Assembly (NCBI RefSeq): GCF_006965485.1
Contig: NZ_CP041360.1
Location: 3,693,501 to 3,757,500, forward strand
Direction: 5' to 3'
Source of the DNA: Spirosoma sp. KCTC 42546
Lineage (GTDB): Bacteria > Bacteroidota > Bacteroidia > Cytophagales > Spirosomataceae
Length of the DNA stretch: 64,000 bases
Within the stretch, counting starts at the first letter, position 1. Every line of letters starts with the position of its first letter. The notes under the pieces are model-generated. The model was not told the DNA's origin. It did no database searches and worked only from the letters and a program-made list of their open reading frames with translations. A program made the position numbers and the translations under genes. Shown piece after piece: positions 47,631 through 56,356 of this stretch.

Positions 47631-47982
47631 CATTGGCTGTTTTGTGTCTAAAATTTAGTTGTCTTGCCCTGGAATCATTCGGGCGTTTTTCTGAACGGTT
47701 CCCGGCTTGACCAGTCCTGAATTTTGTTGACACTAATTAACATCATCAACTGATCGCCCTAATACGGGTAGTTTAGAATTTTTTCCCATTCCCTAAATAT
47801 ATATATATCACATACTTGGGGAATCGCCCATTTACTGCGTGAATTCACAAATTCACATTTCCATTCATCCCCAAATTTTGCCACTAATACCAGATTTAAG
47901 GCAAAAAATAACAGGTACCTTGCATCACATAGTACCTTTTTGTACCTTTGGAATATGAAATTCACGAAACCAGTCTATTCCA
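47631..47982. other. 352-base region with the padR promoter
   Basis: AT-rich, with no credible ORF. It holds a tatatatata stretch at 47801-47810 and, at the right end, the padR promoter with three copies of GTACCTT. Confidence 0.6.
47920..47950 (+). promoter_or_regulatory. padR-pspC promoter (TTG-N20-TAnnTTTG)
   Basis: TTG at 47920-47922, a 20-nt spacer, and TACCTTTG at 47943-47950 fully match the Bacteroidota promoter form. The ATG of padR is 33 bases further on. The word GTACCTT occurs at 47915, 47931 and 47942, and GGTAC (47914) with GTACC (47931) forms an interrupted palindrome across the -33 box, a possible PadR operator. Confidence 0.7.
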
Positions 47983-48390
47983 ATGAATATTGAAAACGCT
48001 CAGGTGCAAATGCGGAAGGGCATTCTGGAGTTCTGCATCTTGCACATCATATCGCGGGGCGAAATCTATGCCTCCGATATGCTCGACGAGCTGACCTCCG
48101 CCCGAATCATGGTTGTGGAAGGTACTTTGTACCCCCTGCTAACCCGTTTGAAAAATGCCGGTTTGCTCGATTATAAATGGGTAGAGTCTACATCCGGGCC
48201 ACCACGTAAATACTATATTCTGACCGATCTTGGTCGCAATTCCTTAGAAGCCCTGAACGAAACCTGGCAGGAACTTGCTGAGTCCGTTAATGCGATTGTC
48301 GGGAAGATTGAGCAACACAAAAAACTCACAAATGGCGCCGTGTCTGTTTCACCATCGCCAGATCCAACCACTCCTCCAACCAACGCTTAA
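47983..48390 (+). CDS. PadR-family transcriptional regulator
   Basis: A 135-residue protein with the PadR winged helix: MRKGILEFCILHIISRGEIY, ASDMLDELTSARIMVVEGTL, YPLLTRLKNAGLLDYKWVES and GPPRKYYILTDLGRNSLEAL. The tail is Thr/Pro-rich. In Bacteroidota this regulator is regularly placed upstream of a PspC-domain gene, as here (35 bases), and probably controls the pair. An own-promoter palindrome is visible upstream. Confidence 0.93.
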   Translation: MNIENAQVQMRKGILEFCILHIISRGEIYASDMLDELTSARIMVVEGTLYPLLTRLKNAGLLDYKWVESTSGPPRKYYILTDLGRNSLEALNETWQELAESVNAIVGKIEQHKKLTNGAVSVSPSPDPTTPPTNA

Positions 48391-48425
48391 CCTATTCTTT
48401 TCTAAAACCGAATCGTCGGACTGCA

Positions 48426-50933
48426 ATGAAAAAGACCATAAGCATAAATATTAGTGGCGTCATCTTTCATATAGAAGAGGATGGCTACGACAAACTGAAA
48501 AATTACCTGACAACCGTACAACAGTACTTTTCGACCTACGAAGACAGTCAGGAAATTGTAACAGATATCGAAAATCGAATCGCTGAAAAATTGCTGGCTA
48601 AATTGAAATCGGCCGACAAACAGGCTGTTTCGCTTGAAGATGTCAACGAACTCATTGCCGCAATGGGCACCATAGCCGACTTTGAGGCCGTAGAGGAGGA
48701 AGAAGTTTTAGTGACCACCGGTGGCCGTAATTCTGCATCGGGTACGGGACAGGGCGCACGGAGTACGGGCGCATCAAACCCTGTTCCAGGCACCCTGCCA
48801 AACGCCCCTAACACATCGCATGAACCGCGTCGACTCGTGCGTGACGTGCGCCGGAAAACCCTGGGCGGTGTATGTGCCGGATTAGCTCATTACTTCAATG
48901 TGGATGTGGTATGGATACGGCTTATTTTCCTGGTTCTCTTTCTGGCAATGCCGCCATTAGGACATGAATTTGGGGCTGGCGTATCAAGCTTTACGTTCAT
49001 TATCTACATTGCTATGTGGATTGCACTTCCTGGTGTTACTACGATTGAGGATGACAAAACGGTAAAAAAGTTTTTCCGTAATCCCGAAGACAAAGTGCTA
49101 GGGGGCGTTGCATCGGGTATTGCTGCTTATTTTGGGGTTGATACGGGAATTATCCGTCTATTGTTTGTACTAGGTATTGTGTTCTTTGGCGTTGGGTTCC
49201 TGCTCTACGTTGTGCTATGGATGATTGCGCCCCAGGCCAATACACTTACCGAAAAAATGGAGATGCAGGGGCAACCCATTACGCTTTCTAACATTGAACA
49301 TAGCATTAAGCAGAACCTGAATATCAACGAAACCGTCCACAATGAAAGCACATTAACACGCCTACTGCTGTTCCCGTTTCGGGCTATTGCTACCATTATT
49401 GGTGGGCTGGGTAGCGCGCTTGGGCCGTTGTTAAATGGAGTTGTGTCGTTGATTCGGGTTTTTGCCGGGGTAATTATGTTAATTCTGGCCTTTGCCGGAA
49501 TGATTGTTTGCCTGGCATTTCTGGGAGCGGCAATTGGTATCGGAACAGGTAACGCATTCACGGGTAGCGATTTCCCGATCGAAATGTTTCGTCACGATAT
49601 TTCTGCACCCATGGTGCTGGCTGGTGTTTTAGTGGGCCTGATCCCTGCGTTTGGTTTAGCTATTCTGGGTATTATGCTAATTACCATGAAGAGCGTATTA
49701 AGCAGCCGTACTTCTTTAACATTGGCTGGCGTTTGGTTGGTTAGTCTGGTGGTTTTCGCCGGAACAGCCACGCCACTGATCTCGAGTTTCCAACGTCGGG
49801 GAACGGTTGAAGAAACGAAAGTGCTGAATGTACCAGCGGCTATTCCAACCTTCGCCATGAATGAGGTGGAAAATGACGATAACTGGCGTCCCTCAATTGA
49901 TGTAAAAGGTTACGATGGCACAAGTATAAACCTGGTGCAGTATTTCAGGTCACAGGGACGCAGCCGGGCCGATGCACAAACTAATGCTCGCCAGATTAAG
50001 TATGCGTACACGATTAAAGATTCGACCGTACGTTTCAATGAAACCCTGGAACTGGCTCCCAATGCTCGTTTCCGGGGACAAGATCTGGATATTGACTTAC
50101 TGGTGCCTTACGAAAAGCCGTTTCGAATGACCCGTGATTTCGCCCGCTTTATCCGGAATGAATTTGGTGAGAAAGAGTTTGATCGGATGGCGTCCAGCAT
50201 CTGGAAATTCACGAAAGACGATGGGTTGGTTTGTATCAACTACCCACGTGAGAAAGACCAGGATGATGATAGTGAAGACAACGACGTTACTGACCTCACC
50301 GATGACGTACAGAGTGCCGTTGCCAGCGAATTAGGGGATGACTTCGATCATATCGGCGATCATACCCGTCAATTTAACGTCAGCGATTTCTCGAAAGTAG
50401 ATATTGGTGGCGCGTTTGTAGTCCGTTTCCGGAAAGGAACAACTTACAAAGTGGTGGCCGACGGACGTGAGAAGGACCTGGACGATGTGAACGTGAAGGT
50501 GACAGGCAACAAACTGGAAGTATCCGTTGACCGAAACGGCTTGTTCGATTGGAGCAACCGAAAACGGATTGGCCTTACAATTACAGTTCCGTCTATTGAG
50601 GAATTGAAACTTTCAGGCGCATCAAAAGCTAGTCTGGTCGAATTCGGAAATTTCAAGAGTTTGAACATCGACATGAGCGGTGCCTGCCGGACCGTCTTCG
50701 ACGGATCGGTTGAGAAACTTAACCTCGAATTATCGGGTGCGTCGAATGCCGTGCTGCGTGGCCATGCAAACCAACTGGAAGCTGACCTCAGTGGAGCCAG
50801 CAAAATTGAAGCAACTAACATGGACGTAACCAAAGCCTCTGTGGATGCAAGTGGAGCCAGTCACGCTAACTTTGGGCACGTTGGTTCAATCGAATCTGAA
50901 ACCTCTGGTGCCAGTAAAGTTACGCGGCAGTAA
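48426..50933 (+). CDS. Two PspC domains fused to a DUF2807 (head-GIN) beta-helix
   Basis: An 835-residue protein. Residues 1-90 are a cytoplasmic helical domain. PspC domain 1 is at ~138-202 (VRRKTLGGVCAGLAHYFNVD) and PspC domain 2 at ~216-270 (EDKVLGGVASGIAAYFGVDT), each with a membrane helix. Further membrane helices run through ~320-470. The C-terminal ~220 residues (FNVSDFSKVDIGGAFVVRFR onward) are a DUF2807 domain with the motif SGA(S/C) repeated six times from about residue 730 at ~20-residue spacing (SGASKAS, SGACRT, SGASNA, SGASKI, SGASHA, SGASKV). It is probably an envelope-stress or membrane-integrity protein controlled by PadR. The function of the repeats is not known. Confidence 0.9.
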   Translation: MKKTISINISGVIFHIEEDGYDKLKNYLTTVQQYFSTYEDSQEIVTDIENRIAEKLLAKLKSADKQAVSLEDVNELIAAMGTIADFEAVEEEEVLVTTGGRNSASGTGQGARSTGASNPVPGTLPNAPNTSHEPRRLVRDVRRKTLGGVCAGLAHYFNVDVVWIRLIFLVLFLAMPPLGHEFGAGVSSFTFIIYIAMWIALPGVTTIEDDKTVKKFFRNPEDKVLGGVASGIAAYFGVDTGIIRLLFVLGIVFFGVGFLLYVVLWMIAPQANTLTEKMEMQGQPITLSNIEHSIKQNLNINETVHNESTLTRLLLFPFRAIATIIGGLGSALGPLLNGVVSLIRVFAGVIMLILAFAGMIVCLAFLGAAIGIGTGNAFTGSDFPIEMFRHDISAPMVLAGVLVGLIPAFGLAILGIMLITMKSVLSSRTSLTLAGVWLVSLVVFAGTATPLISSFQRRGTVEETKVLNVPAAIPTFAMNEVENDDNWRPSIDVKGYDGTSINLVQYFRSQGRSRADAQTNARQIKYAYTIKDSTVRFNETLELAPNARFRGQDLDIDLLVPYEKPFRMTRDFARFIRNEFGEKEFDRMASSIWKFTKDDGLVCINYPREKDQDDDSEDNDVTDLTDDVQSAVASELGDDFDHIGDHTRQFNVSDFSKVDIGGAFVVRFRKGTTYKVVADGREKDLDDVNVKVTGNKLEVSVDRNGLFDWSNRKRIGLTITVPSIEELKLSGASKASLVEFGNFKSLNIDMSGACRTVFDGSVEKLNLELSGASNAVLRGHANQLEADLSGASKIEATNMDVTKASVDASGASHANFGHVGSIESETSGASKVTRQ

Positions 50934-50943
50934 ATTAGTTGAG

Positions 50944-51026
50944 AATGAACAATGGATAATGTAGAATGGATAATGAGCAAAGAAGATTCTGACTCATTAC
51001 CCATTCTACATTATCCATTATTCATT
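50944..51026. repeat. 34-bp inverted repeat between convergent genes
   Basis: Arms 50944-50977 and 50993-51026 pair at 32 of 34 positions around a 15-nt loop; the arms are built of the words ggataatg and gaatg. It lies between the pspC stop (50933) and the AI-2E transporter stop, and the right arm covers that stop codon (51022-51024). It may be a bidirectional terminator without a T-run. Confidence 0.85.
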
Positions 51027-52089
51027 TACGTTTTTCGGCGGCTTCTTCCACCTTCTCTTCTGCCAAAGCCACTTCTTTCTCCTGCTTTTTGTTTTCGCGT
51101 TCGAAAACCTTAATGAGCACGATGAAGTAGGAGAGGAGTAAAGGGCCAACTACCAGGCCAAGAATGCCGAAAATTGGTACGCCCAAAACAATACCTGCCA
51201 GCGTAACGAGCGGGTGAATATCGCCCATGCGTTTGGCTAGCATAATGCGGAGTAGATTATCGATATTGATGATCACGATTACGCCAACGATGAGAATCCC
51301 TGCTCCCTGTCCCGTATTGCCCTGCGAAAGTTGAATCAGTCCGGCGGGGCCCCAAACAAGGGGCGTACCGAGTACAGGAATGAAGGCCATGAAAAAGGCA
51401 ACCGTTCCCCAGAATAGCGAATCAGGTACACCAAAAATCCACAACGTTAGCCCGGTTAATACACCCTGAACCAAACTAACCAGTGCCTGTCCTAGTACAT
51501 TGGCATTGACATTGTTTTTGAGCGATTCGCCTAGCTCCTTTTGAGTATCCCGTTTAAAGGGCAGGTATTTCTGAAGCCCTTTTTGAAAGCTCTCCTGCTG
51601 CACAAACATGAAATACAAGGTAAACAACATAAGGCCCAGTATGACAATGAAATCCAGTGCTCCCCCTGCCAGTGAGGGAAGAAGTTTACTCGCATAGGAA
51701 CCACCCTGCCGTAAAACAGCCTGGATGTTTTGCTGACTGGTAATCTTATAGCCGGTAAGTTCTTCTGCTTTTTTGACTAAATTCAGAATATCTTCGGTGT
51801 GCTGAGAATAGTATTGAATCCGGTCGATGAGCAGTAAACTCAATGTCAAAAAAGGCATTATAATAACAACCACCGAAAACACAATCAGAAGCGAGGTGAC
51901 CAGCGAGCGATTCCAGTTTCGTTTGATAGCAAGCGCTGTAAACCACGGACGGAAGACCACGTACAGAATGCCTGCACCCAGAAAAGCCGATATGTAGCCA
52001 CTCAGGCCAAATAAAATAAAGCCTGCAATCACGATCAGGCTTGTTATTAATAATACGCGTTGTTGCTGGGGCGTATAAATATTGGTCAT
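51022..52089 (-). CDS. AI-2E transporter family (TqsA/PerM-like) membrane protein
   Basis: A 355-residue protein with about eight membrane helices in the family's layout. Key segments are GLSGYISAFLGAGILYVVFR, FALMLFTLYFMFVQQESF-type region (reads LGLMLFTLYFMFVQQ), ALVSLVQGVLTGLTLWIFGV, FFMAFIPVLGTPLVWGPAGL, and GDIHPLVTLAGIVLGVPIFG with LGLVVGPLLLSYF. The charged C-terminal tail is cytoplasmic. Members export AI-2 or act as Na+/H+ antiporters; the actual substrate is unknown. Confidence 0.9.
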   Translation of the reverse strand: MTNIYTPQQQRVLLITSLIVIAGFILFGLSGYISAFLGAGILYVVFRPWFTALAIKRNWNRSLVTSLLIVFSVVVIIMPFLTLSLLLIDRIQYYSQHTEDILNLVKKAEELTGYKITSQQNIQAVLRQGGSYASKLLPSLAGGALDFIVILGLMLFTLYFMFVQQESFQKGLQKYLPFKRDTQKELGESLKNNVNANVLGQALVSLVQGVLTGLTLWIFGVPDSLFWGTVAFFMAFIPVLGTPLVWGPAGLIQLSQGNTGQGAGILIVGVIVIINIDNLLRIMLAKRMGDIHPLVTLAGIVLGVPIFGILGLVVGPLLLSYFIVLIKVFERENKKQEKEVALAEEKVEEAAEKRK

Positions 52090-52155
52090 AAGTCAAATCA
52101 ATGCACTGTTAATGTACACATTTTATTAAAAACGCATTAAACAGCCTGAAATGTT

Positions 52156-52274
52156 TTAAAAAAGGAGGAGGGGGAGAAAAGGGACGAGAGGGAGGAAGGT
52201 AAAAAAAGGCAGCAAGTGTCCTCATTTTTCCTTTCCTCCCTCTCGTCCCTTTTCTCCCCCTCCTCCTTTTTTAA
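52156..52274. repeat. Perfect 42-bp inverted repeat, purine/pyrimidine strand-biased
   Basis: Left arm 52156-52197 and right arm 52233-52274 are exact complements over 42 bases, with a 35-nt loop. Apart from the outer tta and one c, the left arm is all purine (aaaaaaggaggagggggag and onward). The right arm overlaps the stop codon of the serine dehydratase gene (52271-52273). Confidence 0.9.
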
Positions 52275-53653
52275 CATTCTGTTGCACTCAAAGCCAATCC
52301 AGCTTCTGATGTTTCTTTGTATTTTGTAGACATATCGCGCCCGGTGGCTTTCATGACTTTGATAACCGCATCGAGCGAGATTTTCTGGAACGAAGCTGCC
52401 CCCGAAGTTGCCAGTAGAAAAGCGTTGTACGCTTTCACTGCACCCATTGCATTGCGTTCGATACACGGGATCTGGACGTAACCGCCAATGGGATCGCAGG
52501 TCATACCGAGGTGATGCTCAATACCGATTTCAGCAGCAGCTTCTATGGGGCCAATGTCGCCTGAGGGTTGGGCGCAGCGCGTCAGGAAAGCCGCTCCCAT
52601 GGCTGAAGCAGTCCCAATTTCGCCCATGCAGCCCATTTCGGCACCGGAGATACTGGCATTATGTTTCACTAAAAAACCAATGGCCGCAGCGGCAAACATA
52701 CCCGCCCGCAACGTTGTCCGATCGTAATGGAAGTGGTGTTTGGCCAAGTAAGTCAACCCAGGAATCACACCCGAAGCACCTGATGTTGGAGCCGTGACAA
52801 CAATGCCTCCGGCGGCATTTTCTTCCGAAGCCGCCAAACAATAAGCATTTAGGAAAATCAGGAAGCTGTCTGACGACTGGCTCATTCCTTTCGCCTGCTG
52901 GAACAGAATAGGGGCTTTACGACTCAGTTTGATAGAGCCTGGTAGAATACCCTTGTGTTTAAGCCCCCGCCGAACAGCCTTATGCATGAAATCCAGAATC
53001 TGATCCAGTCGTTGATTGATTTCGGCGCGACTTCGGCCGGTTAAAGCCATTTCGTTTGCCATCAACAACTCGTCCAGCGATATGTTGTCGGTTTTGAGAT
53101 GGGTTTTCAACTCAGCCATTGTTGCATAGGGGTAGGGGACCGATAGACTGCCGGGCGCTACTTCTGGCTCACCTTTTCGTATGATAAATCCACCCCCAAT
53201 AGAATAGTATTCTTCTGAAAACAGGGTTTGATTGTCGGCCGCGAGCCGTAATACCATCGTATTATGGTAAGGAGAGTCGTATCGGACGCGTTCGAAATGA
53301 ATATGCTGAGGCCCAACCTCAATAACGTGGTCTCCAACAGGAACAGCGTATTTTATTGATGGATCGCGCAATAGTTTTAGTAAAGCAACGGGGTCTGTGG
53401 TTTCTGGCTGCCAGCCTAATAATCCAGCCACTACCGCCCGATCGGTACCGTGCCCTTTGCCCGTGGCGCTCAATGAGCCATAGAGATGAACATGGACAGA
53501 GTCAGCCTGTTGATGAACATCGGTTGGTAAATGAGCTAGCCGTTGCCGAAAATCGAACGCGGCTTTCATTGGGCCAATTGTATGCGAACTCGACGGCCCC
53601 GGTCCGACCTTAAACAGATCAAAGACTGAGGTTGTAATAGGGGTTGTTGGCAT
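52271..53653 (-). CDS. L-serine ammonia-lyase (iron-sulfur type, single chain)
   Basis: A 460-residue protein combining both SdaA/SdaB domains. The N-terminal beta domain starts SVFDLFKVGPGPSSSHTIGP. The catalytic domain has the [4Fe-4S] Cys residues in AYCLAASEENAAGG, EMGCMGEIGTASAMGA and MTCDPIGGYVQIPCIERN. It deaminates L-serine to pyruvate and ammonia in the cytoplasm. The stop codon lies inside the arm of a 42-bp inverted repeat. Confidence 0.95.
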   Translation of the reverse strand: MPTTPITTSVFDLFKVGPGPSSSHTIGPMKAAFDFRQRLAHLPTDVHQQADSVHVHLYGSLSATGKGHGTDRAVVAGLLGWQPETTDPVALLKLLRDPSIKYAVPVGDHVIEVGPQHIHFERVRYDSPYHNTMVLRLAADNQTLFSEEYYSIGGGFIIRKGEPEVAPGSLSVPYPYATMAELKTHLKTDNISLDELLMANEMALTGRSRAEINQRLDQILDFMHKAVRRGLKHKGILPGSIKLSRKAPILFQQAKGMSQSSDSFLIFLNAYCLAASEENAAGGIVVTAPTSGASGVIPGLTYLAKHHFHYDRTTLRAGMFAAAAIGFLVKHNASISGAEMGCMGEIGTASAMGAAFLTRCAQPSGDIGPIEAAAEIGIEHHLGMTCDPIGGYVQIPCIERNAMGAVKAYNAFLLATSGAASFQKISLDAVIKVMKATGRDMSTKYKETSEAGLALSATEC

Positions 53654-53677
53654 GTTGATGAAGAAGGTTTGCAGGCT

Positions 53678-53707
53678 GATGGCGTAAGGCTGGAGCCTTG
53701 CGCCATC
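53678..53707. repeat. Hairpin between the MpaB-like and serine dehydratase genes
   Basis: Arms 53678-53690 (gatggcgtaaggc) and 53695-53707 pair at 12 of 13 positions with a 4-nt loop. It lies 19 bases after the stop of the MpaB-like gene, on the minus strand, with no T-run. Confidence 0.65.
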
Positions 53708-53726
53708 GATCCATCAATTAATTAAA

Positions 53727-54485
53727 TCACTTGTCCAAACCCCGAATCTGATCCAAATACTCGGTTGGAAGCAGTACCCGTTGAACAACCGATCGAAGTC
53801 CAATGGCATTCAATACGCTATATAAACCAATTGAATAGGTAAGGAGCGGTTTTTTAGGAAGATCCAGCAACTCGCTTACCTGTTTTGGTACGAGTATGCC
53901 CTGCACTTGCCGAAGTAAATCGTATCGCCAGTTCCCCAGTGCTTCCTGATATCGCCGGAACAATTTATCCGTAAACTCACTATGAACCAAATCTCGGCTC
54001 AAGTGAACATCCCGATCAATGCGCCAATCAGTGTAGGTAGTTGGTAAATTGGGTACGCCCATACCTCGGCCAACTTCCTGAAACGTCGTAAATAATTCTT
54101 CCCGTTCTGGGTTGGTGAGTGGCCGCTTCAGCGTTTCATAGGCTCGTTCGGAGTAGTCGATGAGCATGTAGAGCACATCCCGGTAGGCCCAGTCTGGAAT
54201 TTGATACCCTCGCTTTTGCTCAATACCCACATGAATGGCCCCCATCCGGGCAACGGCTTGCCGTGCTTTGTCATCCGGCAGAAAAACGATTTCCTGTGCG
54301 TAACGAACGGTAGAAAACAGGCGACCAATAGGATCGGCGGGTAATTTGCCGGTATAAAAAAGCCAGTCAACGGCCCGGTTGAGGGCGAACTCAGCCGCCG
54401 ATCCGGCAAAGACTAACAGAATAACATCGGCATTCCCCCAAATCTCGCGAACGATGGAGCCAGGTTTAACGAAATAGGTTGTCAT
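53727..54485 (-). CDS. MpaB-like (DUF2236) oxygenase family protein
   Basis: A 252-residue protein without a signal peptide. The start YFVKPGSIVREIWGNADVIL followed by LVFAGSAAEFALNRAVDWLF, GAIHVGIEQKRGYQ and PDWAYRDVLYMLIDYSERAY matches the DUF2236 family, whose members include the fungal mycophenolic acid oxygenase MpaB and bacterial rubber oxygenase (Lcp-like b-type haem proteins). The haem-binding residues were not assigned with certainty. The substrate is unknown. Confidence 0.75.
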   Translation of the reverse strand: MTTYFVKPGSIVREIWGNADVILLVFAGSAAEFALNRAVDWLFYTGKLPADPIGRLFSTVRYAQEIVFLPDDKARQAVARMGAIHVGIEQKRGYQIPDWAYRDVLYMLIDYSERAYETLKRPLTNPEREELFTTFQEVGRGMGVPNLPTTYTDWRIDRDVHLSRDLVHSEFTDKLFRRYQEALGNWRYDLLRQVQGILVPKQVSELLDLPKKPLLTYSIGLYSVLNAIGLRSVVQRVLLPTEYLDQIRGLDK

Positions 54486-54511
54486 TGATGATCAGAAAAT
54501 GGTCAGAAGTA

Positions 54512-54546
54512 GTCTGGGTATTGTTAAGTCCTGATAGTACCCAGAC
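54512..54546. repeat. 9-bp hairpin downstream of the OmpA gene
   Basis: gtctgggta (54512-54520) pairs with tacccagac (54538-54546) across a 17-nt loop, 5 bases after the OmpA stop on the minus strand. It is a weak terminator candidate. Confidence 0.4.
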
Positions 54547-54551
54547 AAATC

Positions 54552-55280
54552 TTACATCGCTAATACAACGAATTCAACGCGTCGGTTCTTTCGTTTGTTT
54601 TCTTCTGAATCGTTTGGAGCAGCTGGCTTAGCATCGCCATAGCCGTTGTGATGCAGCCGTTTTTCCGCGATGCCGTTACGGACGAGGTAATTAGTAATTA
54701 TTTTAGCCCGGTTCTCGGATAGGGCCTTGTTCAGTCGCTTATCGCCAACATTGTCAGTATGACCTGCTATTTCGATGACCAGATTGGGCGTTGTGGTCAA
54801 CGTTTTTATGAGCTTGTTCAACTGAGGATACGACTCCGGGCGTAACACATAACTGCTTTGATCAAAATACACATTGTCAAGCCGGAATGCCTGATTAACC
54901 TGCAAATTTCGGAATATACTGTCGGCCTTTGGGTCTTCTTTTTCGAGCCGGACAACATAGCCATAATCGGTACAGGTGTCGCAGGAAACAACCATTAACT
55001 CTTCGGCTTCGTAGTAACCGGGTGCACTGGCTATTACATTCAGAGTGTCAGTACGAGTCAACACAAAGGCAAATGGTTTGCCGTCTGGCTGGCTCTTACC
55101 TACGAATTTCTTGTTGGCCTGCTTTGCCTGAATCGTAAATTGTGCAGCTACCTCTGCCGATGTCTTATCGTCTACCGCTGAGATGGTAAACAGTGTTTTC
55201 TGTGATTTAACAAGGGTTGACGGCTGACCAACGCAAAAAAGGGGTAAGCAGCACAGCCACAGATAACGAACTATAGTCAT
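54552..55280 (-). CDS. OmpA-family peptidoglycan-binding protein
   Basis: A 242-residue protein with an N-terminal signal (LWLCCLPLFCVGQ, ~18). The first half is a carboxypeptidase-regulatory-like beta domain (LFTISAVDDKTSAEVAAQFT). The C-terminal OmpA domain (~125-242) has NVYFDQSSYVLRPESYPQL, VIEIAGHTDNVGDKRLNKAL, SENRAKIITNYLVRNGIAEK and ENKRKNRRVEFVV, with the diaminopimelate-binding Asp and Arg in place. It tethers the outer membrane or envelope to peptidoglycan. Confidence 0.93.
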   Translation of the reverse strand: MTIVRYLWLCCLPLFCVGQPSTLVKSQKTLFTISAVDDKTSAEVAAQFTIQAKQANKKFVGKSQPDGKPFAFVLTRTDTLNVIASAPGYYEAEELMVVSCDTCTDYGYVVRLEKEDPKADSIFRNLQVNQAFRLDNVYFDQSSYVLRPESYPQLNKLIKTLTTTPNLVIEIAGHTDNVGDKRLNKALSENRAKIITNYLVRNGIAEKRLHHNGYGDAKPAAPNDSEENKRKNRRVEFVVLAM

Positions 55281-55385
55281 TAGCTTACTGGATCGGGGCT
55301 TGAGAAAATACCATATAAATGATGGTTGGCAAATCTCGTACCAAAACAGGAGGCTAACTGAACAGGCTCTGGAATTTAGTAAGTG

Positions 55386-56345
55386 CTAAATCGATGATTT
55401 CTCTGTTAACCAGACAACCTTTTGTTCAGGCTGGTGAGCCTGACCAATAATATCCCGGTAAAGTTCTGGTCGCCTTGCTTTGATATACCGATGGCCTCCT
55501 GCCTGTGTCAGTTTTTCTGGCGTTAGAGTAGCTGTTACAAAATCGTCGCCCAGTGTTCGACATTCGGCTAAAACATCGCCAAAGGGGTCAATAATCATTG
55601 AGCATCCATTTTTCAGTTGATCGTCATCCATGCCGATTGGGTTTGAGAAAACGGCATAAATTCCGTTGTCGTAGGCCCTTGCCGGAAGCCACTTCATGAG
55701 CCAGCCACGGCCTTTCATTCCCTCAAATTCGAGCCGTAATGAAGTTGGATCAGATTCCCGGTTCTCCCAAAGCTTAGGATCGACAAAACCAGCTCCCGGT
55801 CGGGTAGAGGGGGTGCACATGGTTACGTGGGGCATGAAAATTACGTTAGCACCCAAAAGCCGGGTAGCGCGTACATTTTCGATGACGTTATTATCGTAGC
55901 AAATTAAAATGCCACATGTCCAGCCGTAGAGGTCAAAGACACAATACGCATTACCTGGGGTCAGGTGGGGATTTATAAAGGGATGCAGTTTACGGTATTT
56001 GGCAACCAACCCATTTTTATCGACGCACACATATGCCTTAAATAAATTGTCGTCTTCGTCTTTCTCAAAAAGACCAGCTAGAACGGCAATATCATAGGCT
56101 CGAGCTATTTCGATCAATCTGGCAATGCTCGGCCCATCTGGAATAAACTCTGCCAGGTCCAGCATTTGTTCTTTTGACAGATGTCGGGCAAACGTATAAC
56201 CCGTAATCGAGCACTCATGAAAGGCCACTACATTCGACCCTTGCTCGGCCGCTTTACGTGAAATGGTATCGATAACGGAAAGGTTATACGCTTTATCGCC
56301 ACTTCTATTTTCAAATTGAGCCGTCGAGATTTTAAGATTGTTCAT
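55386..56345 (-). CDS. Nitrilase-family carbon-nitrogen hydrolase
   Basis: A 319-residue protein with the Glu-Lys-Cys triad of the family: Glu44 in VVAFHECSITGY, Lys119 in AKYRKLHPF and Cys149 in GILICYDNNVIENVR. Length and motif context fit an aliphatic amidase or N-carbamoyl amidase branch rather than a true nitrilase. The substrate cannot be deduced. The next gene upstream (56357) ends 11 bases before this gene, so the two are probably co-transcribed. Confidence 0.92.
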   Translation of the reverse strand: MNNLKISTAQFENRSGDKAYNLSVIDTISRKAAEQGSNVVAFHECSITGYTFARHLSKEQMLDLAEFIPDGPSIARLIEIARAYDIAVLAGLFEKDEDDNLFKAYVCVDKNGLVAKYRKLHPFINPHLTPGNAYCVFDLYGWTCGILICYDNNVIENVRATRLLGANVIFMPHVTMCTPSTRPGAGFVDPKLWENRESDPTSLRLEFEGMKGRGWLMKWLPARAYDNGIYAVFSNPIGMDDDQLKNGCSMIIDPFGDVLAECRTLGDDFVTATLTPEKLTQAGGHRYIKARRPELYRDIIGQAHQPEQKVVWLTEKSSI

Positions 56346-56356
56346 TTGGTATCTAG

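Noticed and set aside
52137..52466. Minus-strand frame running through the purine-rich inverted repeat
   Set aside because: Its translation is low-complexity (EEGEKRDEREERK) from the repeat and overlaps the serine dehydratase end.
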